A stretch of DNA of 64,000 bases from Caldilineaceae bacterium bin34 (GTDB lineage Bacteria; Chloroflexota; Anaerolineae; Caldilineales; Caldilineaceae). Numbering within the stretch: position 1 is the stretch's first letter; every line of letters starts with the position of its first letter. A program made the position numbers and the translations under genes. The notes under the pieces were generated by a model, which saw only the letters and a program-made list of their open reading frames with translations, was not told where the DNA came from and did no database searches. The stretch is from assembly GCA_002238555.1 (NCBI GenBank), contig MPMO01000001.1, positions 1 through 64,000 of the forward strand. Direction: 5' to 3'. Positions 55,680 to 63,952 of this stretch are shown piece after piece.

Positions 55680-57251
55680 CTATTGGTAGATGATGATGTC
55701 GGGGGGATGGCCCAGCCCCTGCACTTGTTCCGGAGTCATGAGCGGCGTGTCGTATTTGAAGAACAGCTTGAGGGCGGGCCGCTCGGATGGCGTGGGGAGC
55801 GCGAAGCGCCTGTAGCCGTTTAGTTTGGCACCGGTCCCCCCAAAACCATCCATGTCGAACGACAAATGAACGGCATCATAGTCTTCAATGCCGCCGCGAT
55901 TGCGGAACATCCGTTCCGCGAACTGGTGCACCATCAGGAGTTTGGGAGGCAGCCCTTCCTCGTGCACGATTGAGGCTAGGTAACGCTGCACCTCATTTAC
56001 GTCTTCGGCCGAAATGGAGCCAAGGGCCTGCCCCGGACGCACGCCCAGTCGCTCCGTCGCAAACTCGGGGTCCAGGGCGACGTGCACGAACGGTTCCCTG
56101 AGGAAGGGAGTGAGGAGCTTGACTTCCGCCAGCGGGTCGCTCCACCCAATCTGCGTGTCCAAGAACAGCAGCAGGCCCTCCTCGCGGGCCGCCTCAACGT
56201 ATTCGGCTATGCGATCGTGGGCGAGCCGGCTAATCCATGCGCCGTCGGGTGTGGCGCCAGCCTGCGCGACCCCCACAATCAGGTGAAAGGCGGGTTGAGT
56301 GCCCCGGGGACCGTTGAGTTGATCGTAGCGTTCGGCCATGGCCGCGATCCGGGGAGCCACGTCGCGCGGCGTGCCGTCACCCAGCACTCCCATCACCGGC
56401 ACCCCCGGAAAACCGTAGAACGAGACAATTTGGGCCTCCGCCCAGGAAAAAGCGGTGTCCGACGGAGAATCCGACAAGGTCTCGCCTTGCTCAATGACAT
56501 GGACAACACTGTCCGGGTCCTGTGGTCCCGCCTGGTTCGGTACCGGATCGGGCGCGGGCACCGGCGACTCCTGGACCGCGGGTGGCCGCGGTGCCGGCGG
56601 TTCGATGGGAGGTACGGCCCCATCGGCATGCTGGGGAAACTCAAGGACTTGGCCTGCGAACAACAGGTGAGGGTTCTGCAGGCGGTTGTGTGCGATCAGT
56701 TGCCGCATGTCCACACCATAGGCGCGCGCAATGACATGAAGTGTATCCCCCCGCCGCACCCGGTGCGATGTTGCGTCGGGATCCACCGTGATCGGCTCCG
56801 GTACCGTGATCGGTGCTGGTGCGATCACCGGAGTCTGGGGGTTGCGAATTGAGGGCATGGGAACCTGTATCGGCTGACCGACCCAAATTGCAGACGACGA
56901 GTCGATGCGGTTGAGAAACAGGACCATCTCCAGCGGCACACCGTAGAGGGTGGCAATGTCAGCCAGGGAATCGCCCACACGAACCACATGGATTCCCGGG
57001 GAACGGACCGAGATGGACTTGACGGCAGGGATCATTACCCGTTGGCCGACGAAGATTAGGTCTCGGTTTTCGATACCGTTCCGGGAAACCAGAACGGAAA
57101 GGGGGACATCGTAGCGGCGGGCGATAATCGCCAGCGTCTCCCCTCGCTGGACTATGTGAACCTGGTTCAAGGCCATCGCTGGCACTGCCGTCATCGCCAA
57201 CAGCAGGACGCCCGCGCATAGCACAATACCCAACCGATGCAATCTGTACAT
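55680..57251 (-). CDS. Secreted LysM-domain protein with C-terminal barrel-like region
   Basis: 523 residues from ATG 57251. A signal peptide ends at AMA (about residue 28). Three full LysM domains follow: VHIVQRGETLAIIARRY, IHVVRVGDSLADIATLYGVP and HRVRRGDTLHVIARAYGVD, at about 30-75, 85-130 and 165-210. A proline-rich linker leads to VVHVIEQGETLSDSPSDTAF, the first half of a fourth LysM that breaks off into another domain. The last 280 residues look like an alpha/beta barrel (LLLFLDTQIGWSD, VHVALDPEFATE). LysM domains bind peptidoglycan or chitin. The C-terminal function is not recognised. Confidence 0.75.
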   Translation of the reverse strand: MYRLHRLGIVLCAGVLLLAMTAVPAMALNQVHIVQRGETLAIIARRYDVPLSVLVSRNGIENRDLIFVGQRVMIPAVKSISVRSPGIHVVRVGDSLADIATLYGVPLEMVLFLNRIDSSSAIWVGQPIQVPMPSIRNPQTPVIAPAPITVPEPITVDPDATSHRVRRGDTLHVIARAYGVDMRQLIAHNRLQNPHLLFAGQVLEFPQHADGAVPPIEPPAPRPPAVQESPVPAPDPVPNQAGPQDPDSVVHVIEQGETLSDSPSDTAFSWAEAQIVSFYGFPGVPVMGVLGDGTPRDVAPRIAAMAERYDQLNGPRGTQPAFHLIVGVAQAGATPDGAWISRLAHDRIAEYVEAAREEGLLLFLDTQIGWSDPLAEVKLLTPFLREPFVHVALDPEFATERLGVRPGQALGSISAEDVNEVQRYLASIVHEEGLPPKLLMVHQFAERMFRNRGGIEDYDAVHLSFDMDGFGGTGAKLNGYRRFALPTPSERPALKLFFKYDTPLMTPEQVQGLGHPPDIIIYQ

Positions 57252-57431
57252 GACTTCCCTCACGACCCGAAACAGGTCCCGAATGTCAGTCGCAGGGGAG
57301 TGGAGCGCAGATTTACAACGACGGTGCGGGAGCACCGGCCTGCAACAGCAACTTCTTAAGATGACTTGTAATTCAAATGATATACCAAATTGACCATCCT
57401 TGCTGACGACCCGGCAAACGCCAAGTTGACA
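57252..57431. other. Spacer upstream of the LysM gene
   Basis: About 180 bases between the LysM start and the ISAs1-type end; no gene or clear promoter seen. Confidence 0.4.
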
Positions 57432-57865
57432 GCATCTAAATTGGCTGGGCCAACCGGGTGAGTTGGCCTGTGGCTACCGTGGGTAGGTTCCGGATCCGGC
57501 CAGCGGAGAACCCCGGATGCACAGCCTGATGCCTTCGCCCTGGTCGAGGCCTTGGGAACTCCGGGGATCCGCGGGTGAATCGGACCCAACAGCACCACCT
57601 GACGGATATGTGGGTGCCAACGGTGCCGGCCGTCATCTGCGGTGCGGACAGTTTCGAGGTCATCGCCCTCTTCGGCCAGCTCAACGAGGCTGGGCTGTTC
57701 ACCTTCCCGGAGCTGCCTCACGAGATCCTCTCGCCCGGCACGCTGGAGCGGGTCCGCACGCGGCGGGATGCAACCCGGCTGGAGGCGGGCTTTCGGGACT
57801 GGGTGCAGGGCACCTTGGCACTGACTGCCGGTCAGGTCGTGGTCGCTGTCTCCGGTACTCTATGA
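57432..57865 (+). pseudogene. ISAs1-family N-terminal fragment and terminal repeat
   Basis: The terminal core GCATCTAAATTGG lies at 57432-57444. From about 57605 the plus strand reads MWVPTVPAVICGADSFEVI, then ALFGQLNEAG and GTLERVRTRRD, ending with FRDWVQGTL. This matches the N-terminal associated domain of ISAs1 transposases, where the short helix with SYEAIA and a pair of arginines recur. The reading stops at 57865, so the catalytic domain is gone. It lies just upstream of the urate oxidase gene. Confidence 0.72.
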
Positions 57866-57950
57866 TGTTTCCTGAATTTGTCGTCGGCCAAGCGATTCTC
57901 TTGGCCTACCGCACCCGATTTGTGCTTGCCTGAGGATTGACTGTGCACCC

Positions 57951-58787
57951 GTGAAACTTGCAGCCCACACCTACGGCAAAGCCCGCGTACGCGTTTTGCG
58001 CCTGGTGCGCGAACAAACCCGGCACCGCATCTCGGAGCTCAGCGTCGACATGGCCCTGTTGGGCCGGTTCGATCGCGCCTACACCCACGGAGACAACGCG
58101 GATGTGGTGCCAACCGACACCATGAAGAACCTTGTGTACATCACGGCCTGCCAACACCCCAACCTGGAAACCGAATCGTTCGCCATTGAGTTGGCACAGG
58201 GCATGTTGCAACGATACGGCCACGTGTCGGAAGTGCACATCGACCTGGTCGAAACCCCGTGGCACAGACTGCACGTCAACGGTTCCGACCATCCACACGG
58301 TTTCGTGCAGTCGCAGGCCTGCACTCCGTTGGCGGAGGTGATGGTGGCCCGGGACCGGCAAACCGTCAGGAGCGGGTTTCGAGACCTTGCCCTCATGAAG
58401 ACCACAGAATCTGGTTTCGCCGACTTTCTGCAGGACAGGGTCACAACCCTCCCGGCAGTCGACGACCGCATCTTGGCCACACGCATGCAGGCCAACTGGA
58501 CCTACGGCGCGGCTCCTGCCGGCTACGCTCAAACAGCCGGGACCATCCGCACCACCCTGGAAGAGGTGTTCGCGGCCACTTACAGCAAGTCGGTACAGGA
58601 CAGCCTTTGGCGCATGGGCAGCACCGTTTTGGAACGGATCCCGGAAGTCGAGGACATCACGCTTGCGATGCCCAATTTGCACTACCAGGAAGTCGATCTG
58701 GCACAGTTTGGTCTCGATGCGTCAAACCGCGTGTTTCTGCCGACGGACGAACCGCATGGCCATATTGAGGCAACCGTGACCCGGTAG
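57951..58787 (+). CDS. Factor-independent urate hydroxylase (urate oxidase)
   Basis: 278 residues from GTG 57951. The N-terminal YGKARVRVLRL holds the catalytic lysine, the VPTDTMKNLVY block near 45 holds the active-site threonine, and the C-terminal ends with LPTDEPHGHIEATV, including the third active-site histidine. It oxidises urate to 5-hydroxyisourate with O2 and no cofactor. The next gene encodes the enzyme that consumes that product. GAGGA lies about 15 bases upstream, rather far. Confidence 0.92.
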   Translation: MKLAAHTYGKARVRVLRLVREQTRHRISELSVDMALLGRFDRAYTHGDNADVVPTDTMKNLVYITACQHPNLETESFAIELAQGMLQRYGHVSEVHIDLVETPWHRLHVNGSDHPHGFVQSQACTPLAEVMVARDRQTVRSGFRDLALMKTTESGFADFLQDRVTTLPAVDDRILATRMQANWTYGAAPAGYAQTAGTIRTTLEEVFAATYSKSVQDSLWRMGSTVLERIPEVEDITLAMPNLHYQEVDLAQFGLDASNRVFLPTDEPHGHIEATVTR

Positions 58788-58872
58788 TGGTGATCAGGGC
58801 TGTGCTCGGTCCACAGCCCGGCCTGTTTCGGCACGGGTCCCAAACACTTCGAATTACCCCGGTGACACGGAC

Positions 58873-59223
58873 ATGGGCATCCTGACCACGCATGTGCTGG
58901 ACACGGCGCAAGGCAAGCCCGGGGCCGGCTTGCAGGTGGATTTGTACCGCTGGACCGATGGCCGCCGCAGGTTGGTGAAGTCCGTGGCAACCAACCACGA
59001 CGGCCGATGCGACGAACCGCTCCTGGAAGGCGACGCGTTTGAAACCGGTGAGTGGGAGCTGTTGTTCCACGTCGGCCGCTATTTCGCCATGCAGTCGCTC
59101 GACCTACCCAATCCTCCGTTCCTCAATCAGATCCCGGTCCGCTTTGCCATCGTCCAGGACGGCCACTACCACGTGCCGCTTCTAGTATCCCCCTGGAGCT
59201 ATACGACATACCGGGGTTCGTAG
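58873..59223 (+). CDS. 5-hydroxyisourate hydrolase
   Basis: 116 residues, transthyretin-like. The N-terminus reads GILTTHVLDTAQGKPGAGL with the catalytic histidine, and the C-terminus ends in YRGS, the hallmark of true hydroxyisourate hydrolases as opposed to transthyretin. It hydrolyses 5-hydroxyisourate to OHCU. It follows urate oxidase by 85 bases and precedes a deaminase gene by 48 bases on the same strand. Confidence 0.92.
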   Translation: MGILTTHVLDTAQGKPGAGLQVDLYRWTDGRRRLVKSVATNHDGRCDEPLLEGDAFETGEWELLFHVGRYFAMQSLDLPNPPFLNQIPVRFAIVQDGHYHVPLLVSPWSYTTYRGS

Positions 59224-59271
59224 TTCGCACGTCTGGGGCCCGATCCTCGCAACCAAAACAAGGACAGTTGC

Positions 59272-59739
59272 ATGAACCACTCCCATATGCGACGGGCGAT
59301 AGAGTTGTCCCGGCATGCAATCGACACCAATCTGGGAGGCCCGTTTGGTGCGGTTGTGGTCCGCGGTGACCTGGTGGTCGCGGAAGGTTTCAACCGCGTC
59401 ACGTCCAACCTCGATCCCACAGCCCACGCCGAGGTTACGGCCATCCGCGCAGCCTGCACGGCACTGGAAACCTACCAGTTGACGGACTGCGAAATCTACA
59501 CAAGCTGTGAGCCGTGCCCCATGTGCCTGGGCGCCATCTACTGGTCGGGCATCACACGCATCTACTTCGCCAACTCGCGTGAGGATGCGGCCGCGGCCGG
59601 GTTCAGTGACCAGTTCCTGTACGAGGAGATCCCCTTGCCCGTCGAACAGCGAACCGTCCCATCCCTCAGGCTTCTGGGCAACGAGGCAATTCGGGTATTT
59701 GACGAATGGCGGGCCAAGCAAGACAAGATCCCTTACTGA
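59272..59739 (+). CDS. Guanine deaminase-like nucleoside deaminase
   Basis: 155 residues, the size of bacterial GuaD. The cytidine-deaminase-like zinc motif is HAEVTAIRAA near residue 52 and CEPCPMCLGAIYW near 83. GGPFGAVVV near 22 and the TNLGGPFGA surroundings are typical of guanine deaminase. The enzyme turns guanine into xanthine, feeding urate formation. Co-directional with the two urate genes. A tRNA or other base deaminase is less likely. Confidence 0.85.
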   Translation: MNHSHMRRAIELSRHAIDTNLGGPFGAVVVRGDLVVAEGFNRVTSNLDPTAHAEVTAIRAACTALETYQLTDCEIYTSCEPCPMCLGAIYWSGITRIYFANSREDAAAAGFSDQFLYEEIPLPVEQRTVPSLRLLGNEAIRVFDEWRAKQDKIPY

Positions 59740-59913
59740 CCTTTCTGGTGCCGGACAAGAAGTTCCTTGGACCCGAACGCCGTTTTCCTGGCACCGATCC
59801 GATCGGCGGAATCCAAGTTCAGGATGCTGCAAGCGCCAGCATCACGGAGTCTGGCACCTGATTGCCGGCCGTGATCTCGACAGGGCGTAGGCAATCCCGC
59901 GGACTTCGGATTC
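59740..59913. other. Spacer after the deaminase gene
   Basis: About 170 bases. Nothing recognisable, though the 5' part could be more of the decayed gene described next. Confidence 0.4.
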
Positions 59914-60174
59914 CTACGCAAGCTCTATCCGCATCTCACCCATCATCTGGTCGTACACGTGCCCCGTCTGGCAGCGAATATCCAAGGTGCATTCGGCTCG
60001 CCTGGAAATCCTGTTTATGCCGGGATGGACCTCCAGCATGCCCACGGTTGAGCCCGACTTGACGCACATAACCCTGTTCTGCTGCTTCCCTGGGCAGGAC
60101 AATCTCCGTGGCCCCCGGATGCATCCCGCCAATCCGGCATAGCCACCGTGCCGGCGTGTCCGCTCTCGCCGACA
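59914..60174 (-). pseudogene. Allantoate amidohydrolase / M20 hydrolase remnant
   Basis: On the minus strand, directly after the ureidoglycine aminohydrolase gene, one frame reads ADTPARWLCRIGG, then GATEIVLPREAAEQ. A second frame reads STVGMLEVHPGINRISRRAE, then CTLDIR. Together these mirror the dimerisation-domain block of M20 amidohydrolases, which have HAGTTPM, then AAEIV, TVG, a PG-N-I loop and LDIR. Catalytic N- and C-terminal parts are absent and a frameshift divides what remains. It is the expected enzyme between allantoinase and ureidoglycine aminohydrolase. Confidence 0.62.
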
Positions 60175-60924
60175 TCACGCGGAGCTCCCCAAAGGATTCC
60201 GGCCCACATCCTTGTAGTACAGGTACCGTGCCGGTTCCTTGCCCACGGCCGTGAACCACTGGGGACAAAAGGGAGCCATCCAGATCACATCGCCGCGCTG
60301 CACCGGATGCCAGTCGTCACCGAGCCGGTATATTCCCTTGCCCTGCACCATCAGCAACCCGTGTTCCATTACATGGACTTCCACCATGGGCAAGGCGGCG
60401 CCGGGGGCGAACTCGAACAGATTGACGGCCAAATCGAATTCGGGCGCATCGGGCAACAGCGTCTTGAGCATGGCATCCGGATCACCCATGAACGGCTCCG
60501 CCGAAACCGTCTGCTCGCGTCCGGACACCGGTTGGGGCGCGGACACCCCGGCCAACGGCACGTATGGCTTCTCAAACACAGTCAGACGACAGCCTGCGGT
60601 TGAGGCAAGCAGGTGTTCACAATCGGCCGGGATGAAGGCAAAACCTCCTTGTGCAAGATCCTCGCGGGAGCCCGCGACATCGAGCGCGCACCTGCCCTGC
60701 TCAACAAAGACGAACCGTTCGATGCCGGGTGCGGGCGCGGCGGCGGCCGATTCAGGCCCCATCAACGCCGCGAATTGACAGAATCCGGCCCCCATTCGCG
60801 GCGCAATCAAAATCACGCCGGAGGAATTGATCCAGTTGGGCAGGGGTGCCTCGACATGGGAGGGAGGCGCGATGAGGGCGTAGCTGTGGCAAATTCGACT
60901 GCGGGTAAATCCGAATGGATCCAT
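60175..60924 (-). CDS. (S)-ureidoglycine aminohydrolase
   Basis: 249 residues from ATG 60924. A bicupin; the second cupin carries EVHVMEHGLLMVQG near residue 187, giving the E-x-H-x3-H metal ligands, and the glutamine in FCPQWF near 229. These match the manganese site of known ureidoglycine aminohydrolases. It releases ammonia from ureidoglycine to give ureidoglycolate. Its substrate comes from allantoate through allantoate amidohydrolase, whose gene next door is decayed. It lies 37 bases after the allantoinase gene. Confidence 0.88.
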   Translation of the reverse strand: MDPFGFTRSRICHSYALIAPPSHVEAPLPNWINSSGVILIAPRMGAGFCQFAALMGPESAAAAPAPGIERFVFVEQGRCALDVAGSREDLAQGGFAFIPADCEHLLASTAGCRLTVFEKPYVPLAGVSAPQPVSGREQTVSAEPFMGDPDAMLKTLLPDAPEFDLAVNLFEFAPGAALPMVEVHVMEHGLLMVQGKGIYRLGDDWHPVQRGDVIWMAPFCPQWFTAVGKEPARYLYYKDVGRNPLGSSA

Positions 60925-60961
60925 GGGAATACCTGTACTTTCTTCCTGGTCGAACACCGCA

Positions 60962-62320
60962 TCACCGGGTCCGGTGGAGCAACCGGCCAAAGCCGGGTTC
61001 AACCCGGATGGCCTCCCGGTGGTAGACCGTGGTTCCTCTCACGATGGTCCGTTCCACTGCGCCGCGGAACGTATGCCCCACGAATGCACTGTGGCGATGG
61101 CGGTAGAACAGGTGGTCGGGGGTCAATGTCCACCGGCAGTCCGGATTGACGACCACGAAGTCGGCGTCGCTGCCGGGTTGGATTATCCCCTTGCGGGGAT
61201 ACAACCCCAGCAGGCGGGCCGGATTTGCCGAAGCCATCCGCGTCAAGGCCGCCAGCGACAGGCCCCGCTGGTGCACACCTTCCGTCATCAGCGCAGGCAA
61301 CATGGTCTGGATGCCGGAAATCCCGCCCCAAGCCTGCCACACGTCGCCTTCTCCAACCCGCTTGAGTTCGGGAGGACAGGGTGAATGATCTGATCCGAAC
61401 GTGTCAACGTCCCCTGCCAGAACACACTGCCAAAGGTCTTCCACGGTCTCGCGGCTGCGCAGCGGAGGCGCGCACTTTGCGTCCGGACCAATCCTCTCGA
61501 AGTCGTCGAGATCGAGGAGCAGATGGTGGGGACAGGTTTCCACCGTTGCCGGGACTCCCCTGCGCTTGGCCGCAGCCACAAGCCGCACCACCTCAGGCAA
61601 GGACGCATGCACAACATGCAGGGCTGCACCGGTGGTTGCCGCCCAATGCAGAACGCGGGCCACTGCTTCCACTTCCTGGTGTCCAGGACGCGATTCCGCC
61701 CAGGCCAACGGATCGCGCCGACCCCGCGACCGAAGTTCCTCGGCCAAGTACATGGTCACCCATTCGTTCTCGGCATGTACGGCCAACAGACTGTCGAGGG
61801 CGCGCACCTGGCGCATACCGGCGAACACGAGGTCGTCATCCACTCGGGGAAAATCGGGACTGGACACCAGGAACGCCTTGAAACCGACCACCTGTTCGGC
61901 GCAGAGGCTCTCCAGGTGTGCCAGATTGTTGTGGATCAACCCGCCCCACAGGGCGTAGTCCACTACGGCCTGGTCGCGCACGGCTGCCTGCTTGCGCTGC
62001 AGCTGAACGCAGTCCACGGTCGGCGGGGATGAATTCAGCGGCATGTCGACCACGGTGGTGACGCCACCTGCGGCGGCCGCCATGGTGCCCGTCCGAAACC
62101 CTTCCCAGTCCTCCCGCCCGGGCTCGTTGAAGTGGACATGGCCGTCCACCAGGCCCGGCAACAGCACGCGACCTTGCAGTTCAAGGCAGGTTGTGGCCTG
62201 GATTTCGGGAGACCCGGCCACAATCTGGGCCACGACACCGTTCTTCACGACCACCCCGCCGCGAAATTCCCCGGTCTCCGTGACGACCAACGCGTCCTTC
62301 AGATACAGGTCGGCTTGCAT
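60962..62320 (-). CDS. allB: Allantoinase
   Basis: 452 residues from ATG 62320. Amidohydrolase superfamily: LLPGLVDGHVHFNEPGRE near 50, GVTTVVDMPLNSSPPT near 80, the carboxylated lysine in VGFKAFLVSS near 142, HVVHAS near 237 and FGSDHSPCPP near 308. These fit allantoinase, which hydrolyses allantoin to allantoate. Together with the ureidoglycine aminohydrolase gene it forms a two-gene minus-strand unit of allantoin catabolism. Confidence 0.9.
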   Translation of the reverse strand: MQADLYLKDALVVTETGEFRGGVVVKNGVVAQIVAGSPEIQATTCLELQGRVLLPGLVDGHVHFNEPGREDWEGFRTGTMAAAAGGVTTVVDMPLNSSPPTVDCVQLQRKQAAVRDQAVVDYALWGGLIHNNLAHLESLCAEQVVGFKAFLVSSPDFPRVDDDLVFAGMRQVRALDSLLAVHAENEWVTMYLAEELRSRGRRDPLAWAESRPGHQEVEAVARVLHWAATTGAALHVVHASLPEVVRLVAAAKRRGVPATVETCPHHLLLDLDDFERIGPDAKCAPPLRSRETVEDLWQCVLAGDVDTFGSDHSPCPPELKRVGEGDVWQAWGGISGIQTMLPALMTEGVHQRGLSLAALTRMASANPARLLGLYPRKGIIQPGSDADFVVVNPDCRWTLTPDHLFYRHRHSAFVGHTFRGAVERTIVRGTTVYHREAIRVEPGFGRLLHRTR

Positions 62321-62500
62321 TTGCCTGGTTCCGGACTTTGCCTGGAGCGTTACGAAGTGCCTGCCGGTGCCGCACAACCGAGTCGGCAACGTCGCCCCGG
62401 CCCGTGGCCTGGGAGATTGCTGCAGGGGATCGGAAGCAACACCGCTTCCCGCATTGCGCAGGAAAGACGGAATGTCCCCTTGCGCATTGATCCGATTCTG
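62321..62500. other. Spacer between the allantoinase and dehydrogenase genes
   Basis: About 180 bases; the allantoinase promoter could lie here. No gene or strong hairpin seen. Confidence 0.4.
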
Positions 62501-63445
62501 CTAATACCCCTTGGCCATGTCACACACGTTTGCCAGCGGTTCGCCCGCCACATACCGTTGCAGGTTCGAGGCAAAAAAACGGACCACATTGCGGTGGCGA
62601 TCCGCCGAGAACCCGGCTTGATGGGCCGTCATCAAAAAGTTCGGCGCGTCCCACAGCGGACTCGATTGAGGCAGAGGTTCAACTTCCTGAACGTCAAGGC
62701 CGGCGCCTGCAACAAGCCCTGTGTGCAATGCTCTTGCCAGCGCCTCTTCATCGATGATGCCGCCCCGTGAAACATTGACAAGATATGCATGGGACTGCAT
62801 CCGGCCAAACTCCTCGTCGGCAATCCAGTGGTAGGTTTGCCTGGTCAAGGGACAGGCAACCATCACCACGTCGGCCACTTGGAGAAAGGCGTGAAGATTC
62901 TCCTTGGTCGGCGTCCTGATTTCGGCCACGCCCGGTGCTTCGGTCCTCTCCGGATCCAACGAAAGAATGTTCAGATCGTAGCCGGATCCCCGTTTGACAA
63001 TCTCCTGCCCAAAGCCGCCCATGCCCAGCACCAGCATCGTCCTCCCGGTGATTTCGGCAATGGGAGCCTTCTGCCACTTGCGGGCACCATGGCTGCGAAC
63101 GGCGTCGGGCAGGCCGCGCGCCAATGCCAGGAGCAACGCCCAAGCCTGCTCTCCGCCGGCGGCGGCGTACAAACCCGCCATGTTGGTCAGGGTCACGCCG
63201 GACTCGACCAGCTCGGGGAACAGAACGTTGTCCAGGCCGGCCGACGCAGACTGAAACCACTTCAACGAGCCGGCCCGCGCGAAAACCTCCTGAGGCATCA
63301 ACCCCATGATTGCCTCGGCCCCGTCGGCAGCCGCGGCGGCCGCGGCTGCCGACGGGGCGTGCACGATGTCGGCATCGGGTGCCGCGGCCTGCACCTGGGC
63401 CAGATCCGACTCGGTCATGGACGGGTAGTAGACAAGAACGCGCAT
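62501..63445 (-). CDS. D-2-hydroxyacid dehydrogenase
   Basis: 314 residues. The NAD-binding motif is LVLGMGGFGQEIVKRG near 140. The catalytic trio appears as the arginine in LVNVSRGGIIDEEAL (about 232), a glutamate in LDVQEVEPLP (about 262) and the histidine in LMTAHQAGF (about 281). The family reduces keto acids such as glyoxylate or hydroxypyruvate. Purine breakdown yields glyoxylate, so a glyoxylate-reductase role is a sensible guess. It is not tightly linked to the allantoinase gene. Confidence 0.82.
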   Translation of the reverse strand: MRVLVYYPSMTESDLAQVQAAAPDADIVHAPSAAAAAAAADGAEAIMGLMPQEVFARAGSLKWFQSASAGLDNVLFPELVESGVTLTNMAGLYAAAGGEQAWALLLALARGLPDAVRSHGARKWQKAPIAEITGRTMLVLGMGGFGQEIVKRGSGYDLNILSLDPERTEAPGVAEIRTPTKENLHAFLQVADVVMVACPLTRQTYHWIADEEFGRMQSHAYLVNVSRGGIIDEEALARALHTGLVAGAGLDVQEVEPLPQSSPLWDAPNFLMTAHQAGFSADRHRNVVRFFASNLQRYVAGEPLANVCDMAKGY

Positions 63446-63501
63446 GGAGACCTTCGGCGACGCAGCCGAACACGGGAGTGGTTTGAATCGGAGGGAAGTC
63501 G

Positions 63502-63945
63502 TCAGCCGGAGCCTGTGGCCCCGGGCATGTCCGGCACACCGGGAATGTCCACGTAGACGACCTGTTGTCGTACTTCCACTTCGAAGGACTCCGCCTTGTA
63601 CGGGCCCTCCACCAGGCCTTCGTTCACGGAAACCTCATAGGCTCTCACGCGCACACGCGCCGGGTTGTGCCACGACTGCCCCGTCCGGATATCGAATTCC
63701 CAGCCATGCCAGGGACAGCGCAGGATTTCCCCTTGCCGGGAGTACACGAGCGCTCCGGGCTGGCCGTGCAGGAATCCCGTTACGCGTCCACTGCACAGGG
63801 GCCCACCCTGATGGGGGCAGGTGTTGCGCAGCGCGAAAAACTCGCCTTCCAGATTGAAGATGCCGACAACGCGGCCGGCAACCTCGACAACCTTCCGCTG
63901 ACCTGCCGGAATCTCATCAACGGTTGCGACCGCGTATTTGGGCAT
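63502..63945 (-). CDS. Rieske [2Fe-2S] ferredoxin-like protein
   Basis: 147 residues. The Rieske cluster ligands are CPHQGG near residue 43 and CPWHGW near 78, the C-x-H...C-x2-H pattern. The protein ends about 60 residues later with a short beta tail. It has no membrane anchor. Stand-alone proteins of this type serve as electron carriers for oxygenases. An amidohydrolase-like gene lies immediately upstream, and it may form a unit with it. Confidence 0.88.
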   Translation of the reverse strand: MPKYAVATVDEIPAGQRKVVEVAGRVVGIFNLEGEFFALRNTCPHQGGPLCSGRVTGFLHGQPGALVYSRQGEILRCPWHGWEFDIRTGQSWHNPARVRVRAYEVSVNEGLVEGPYKAESFEVEVRQQVVYVDIPGVPDMPGATGSG

Positions 63946-63952
63946 TGTGGGA

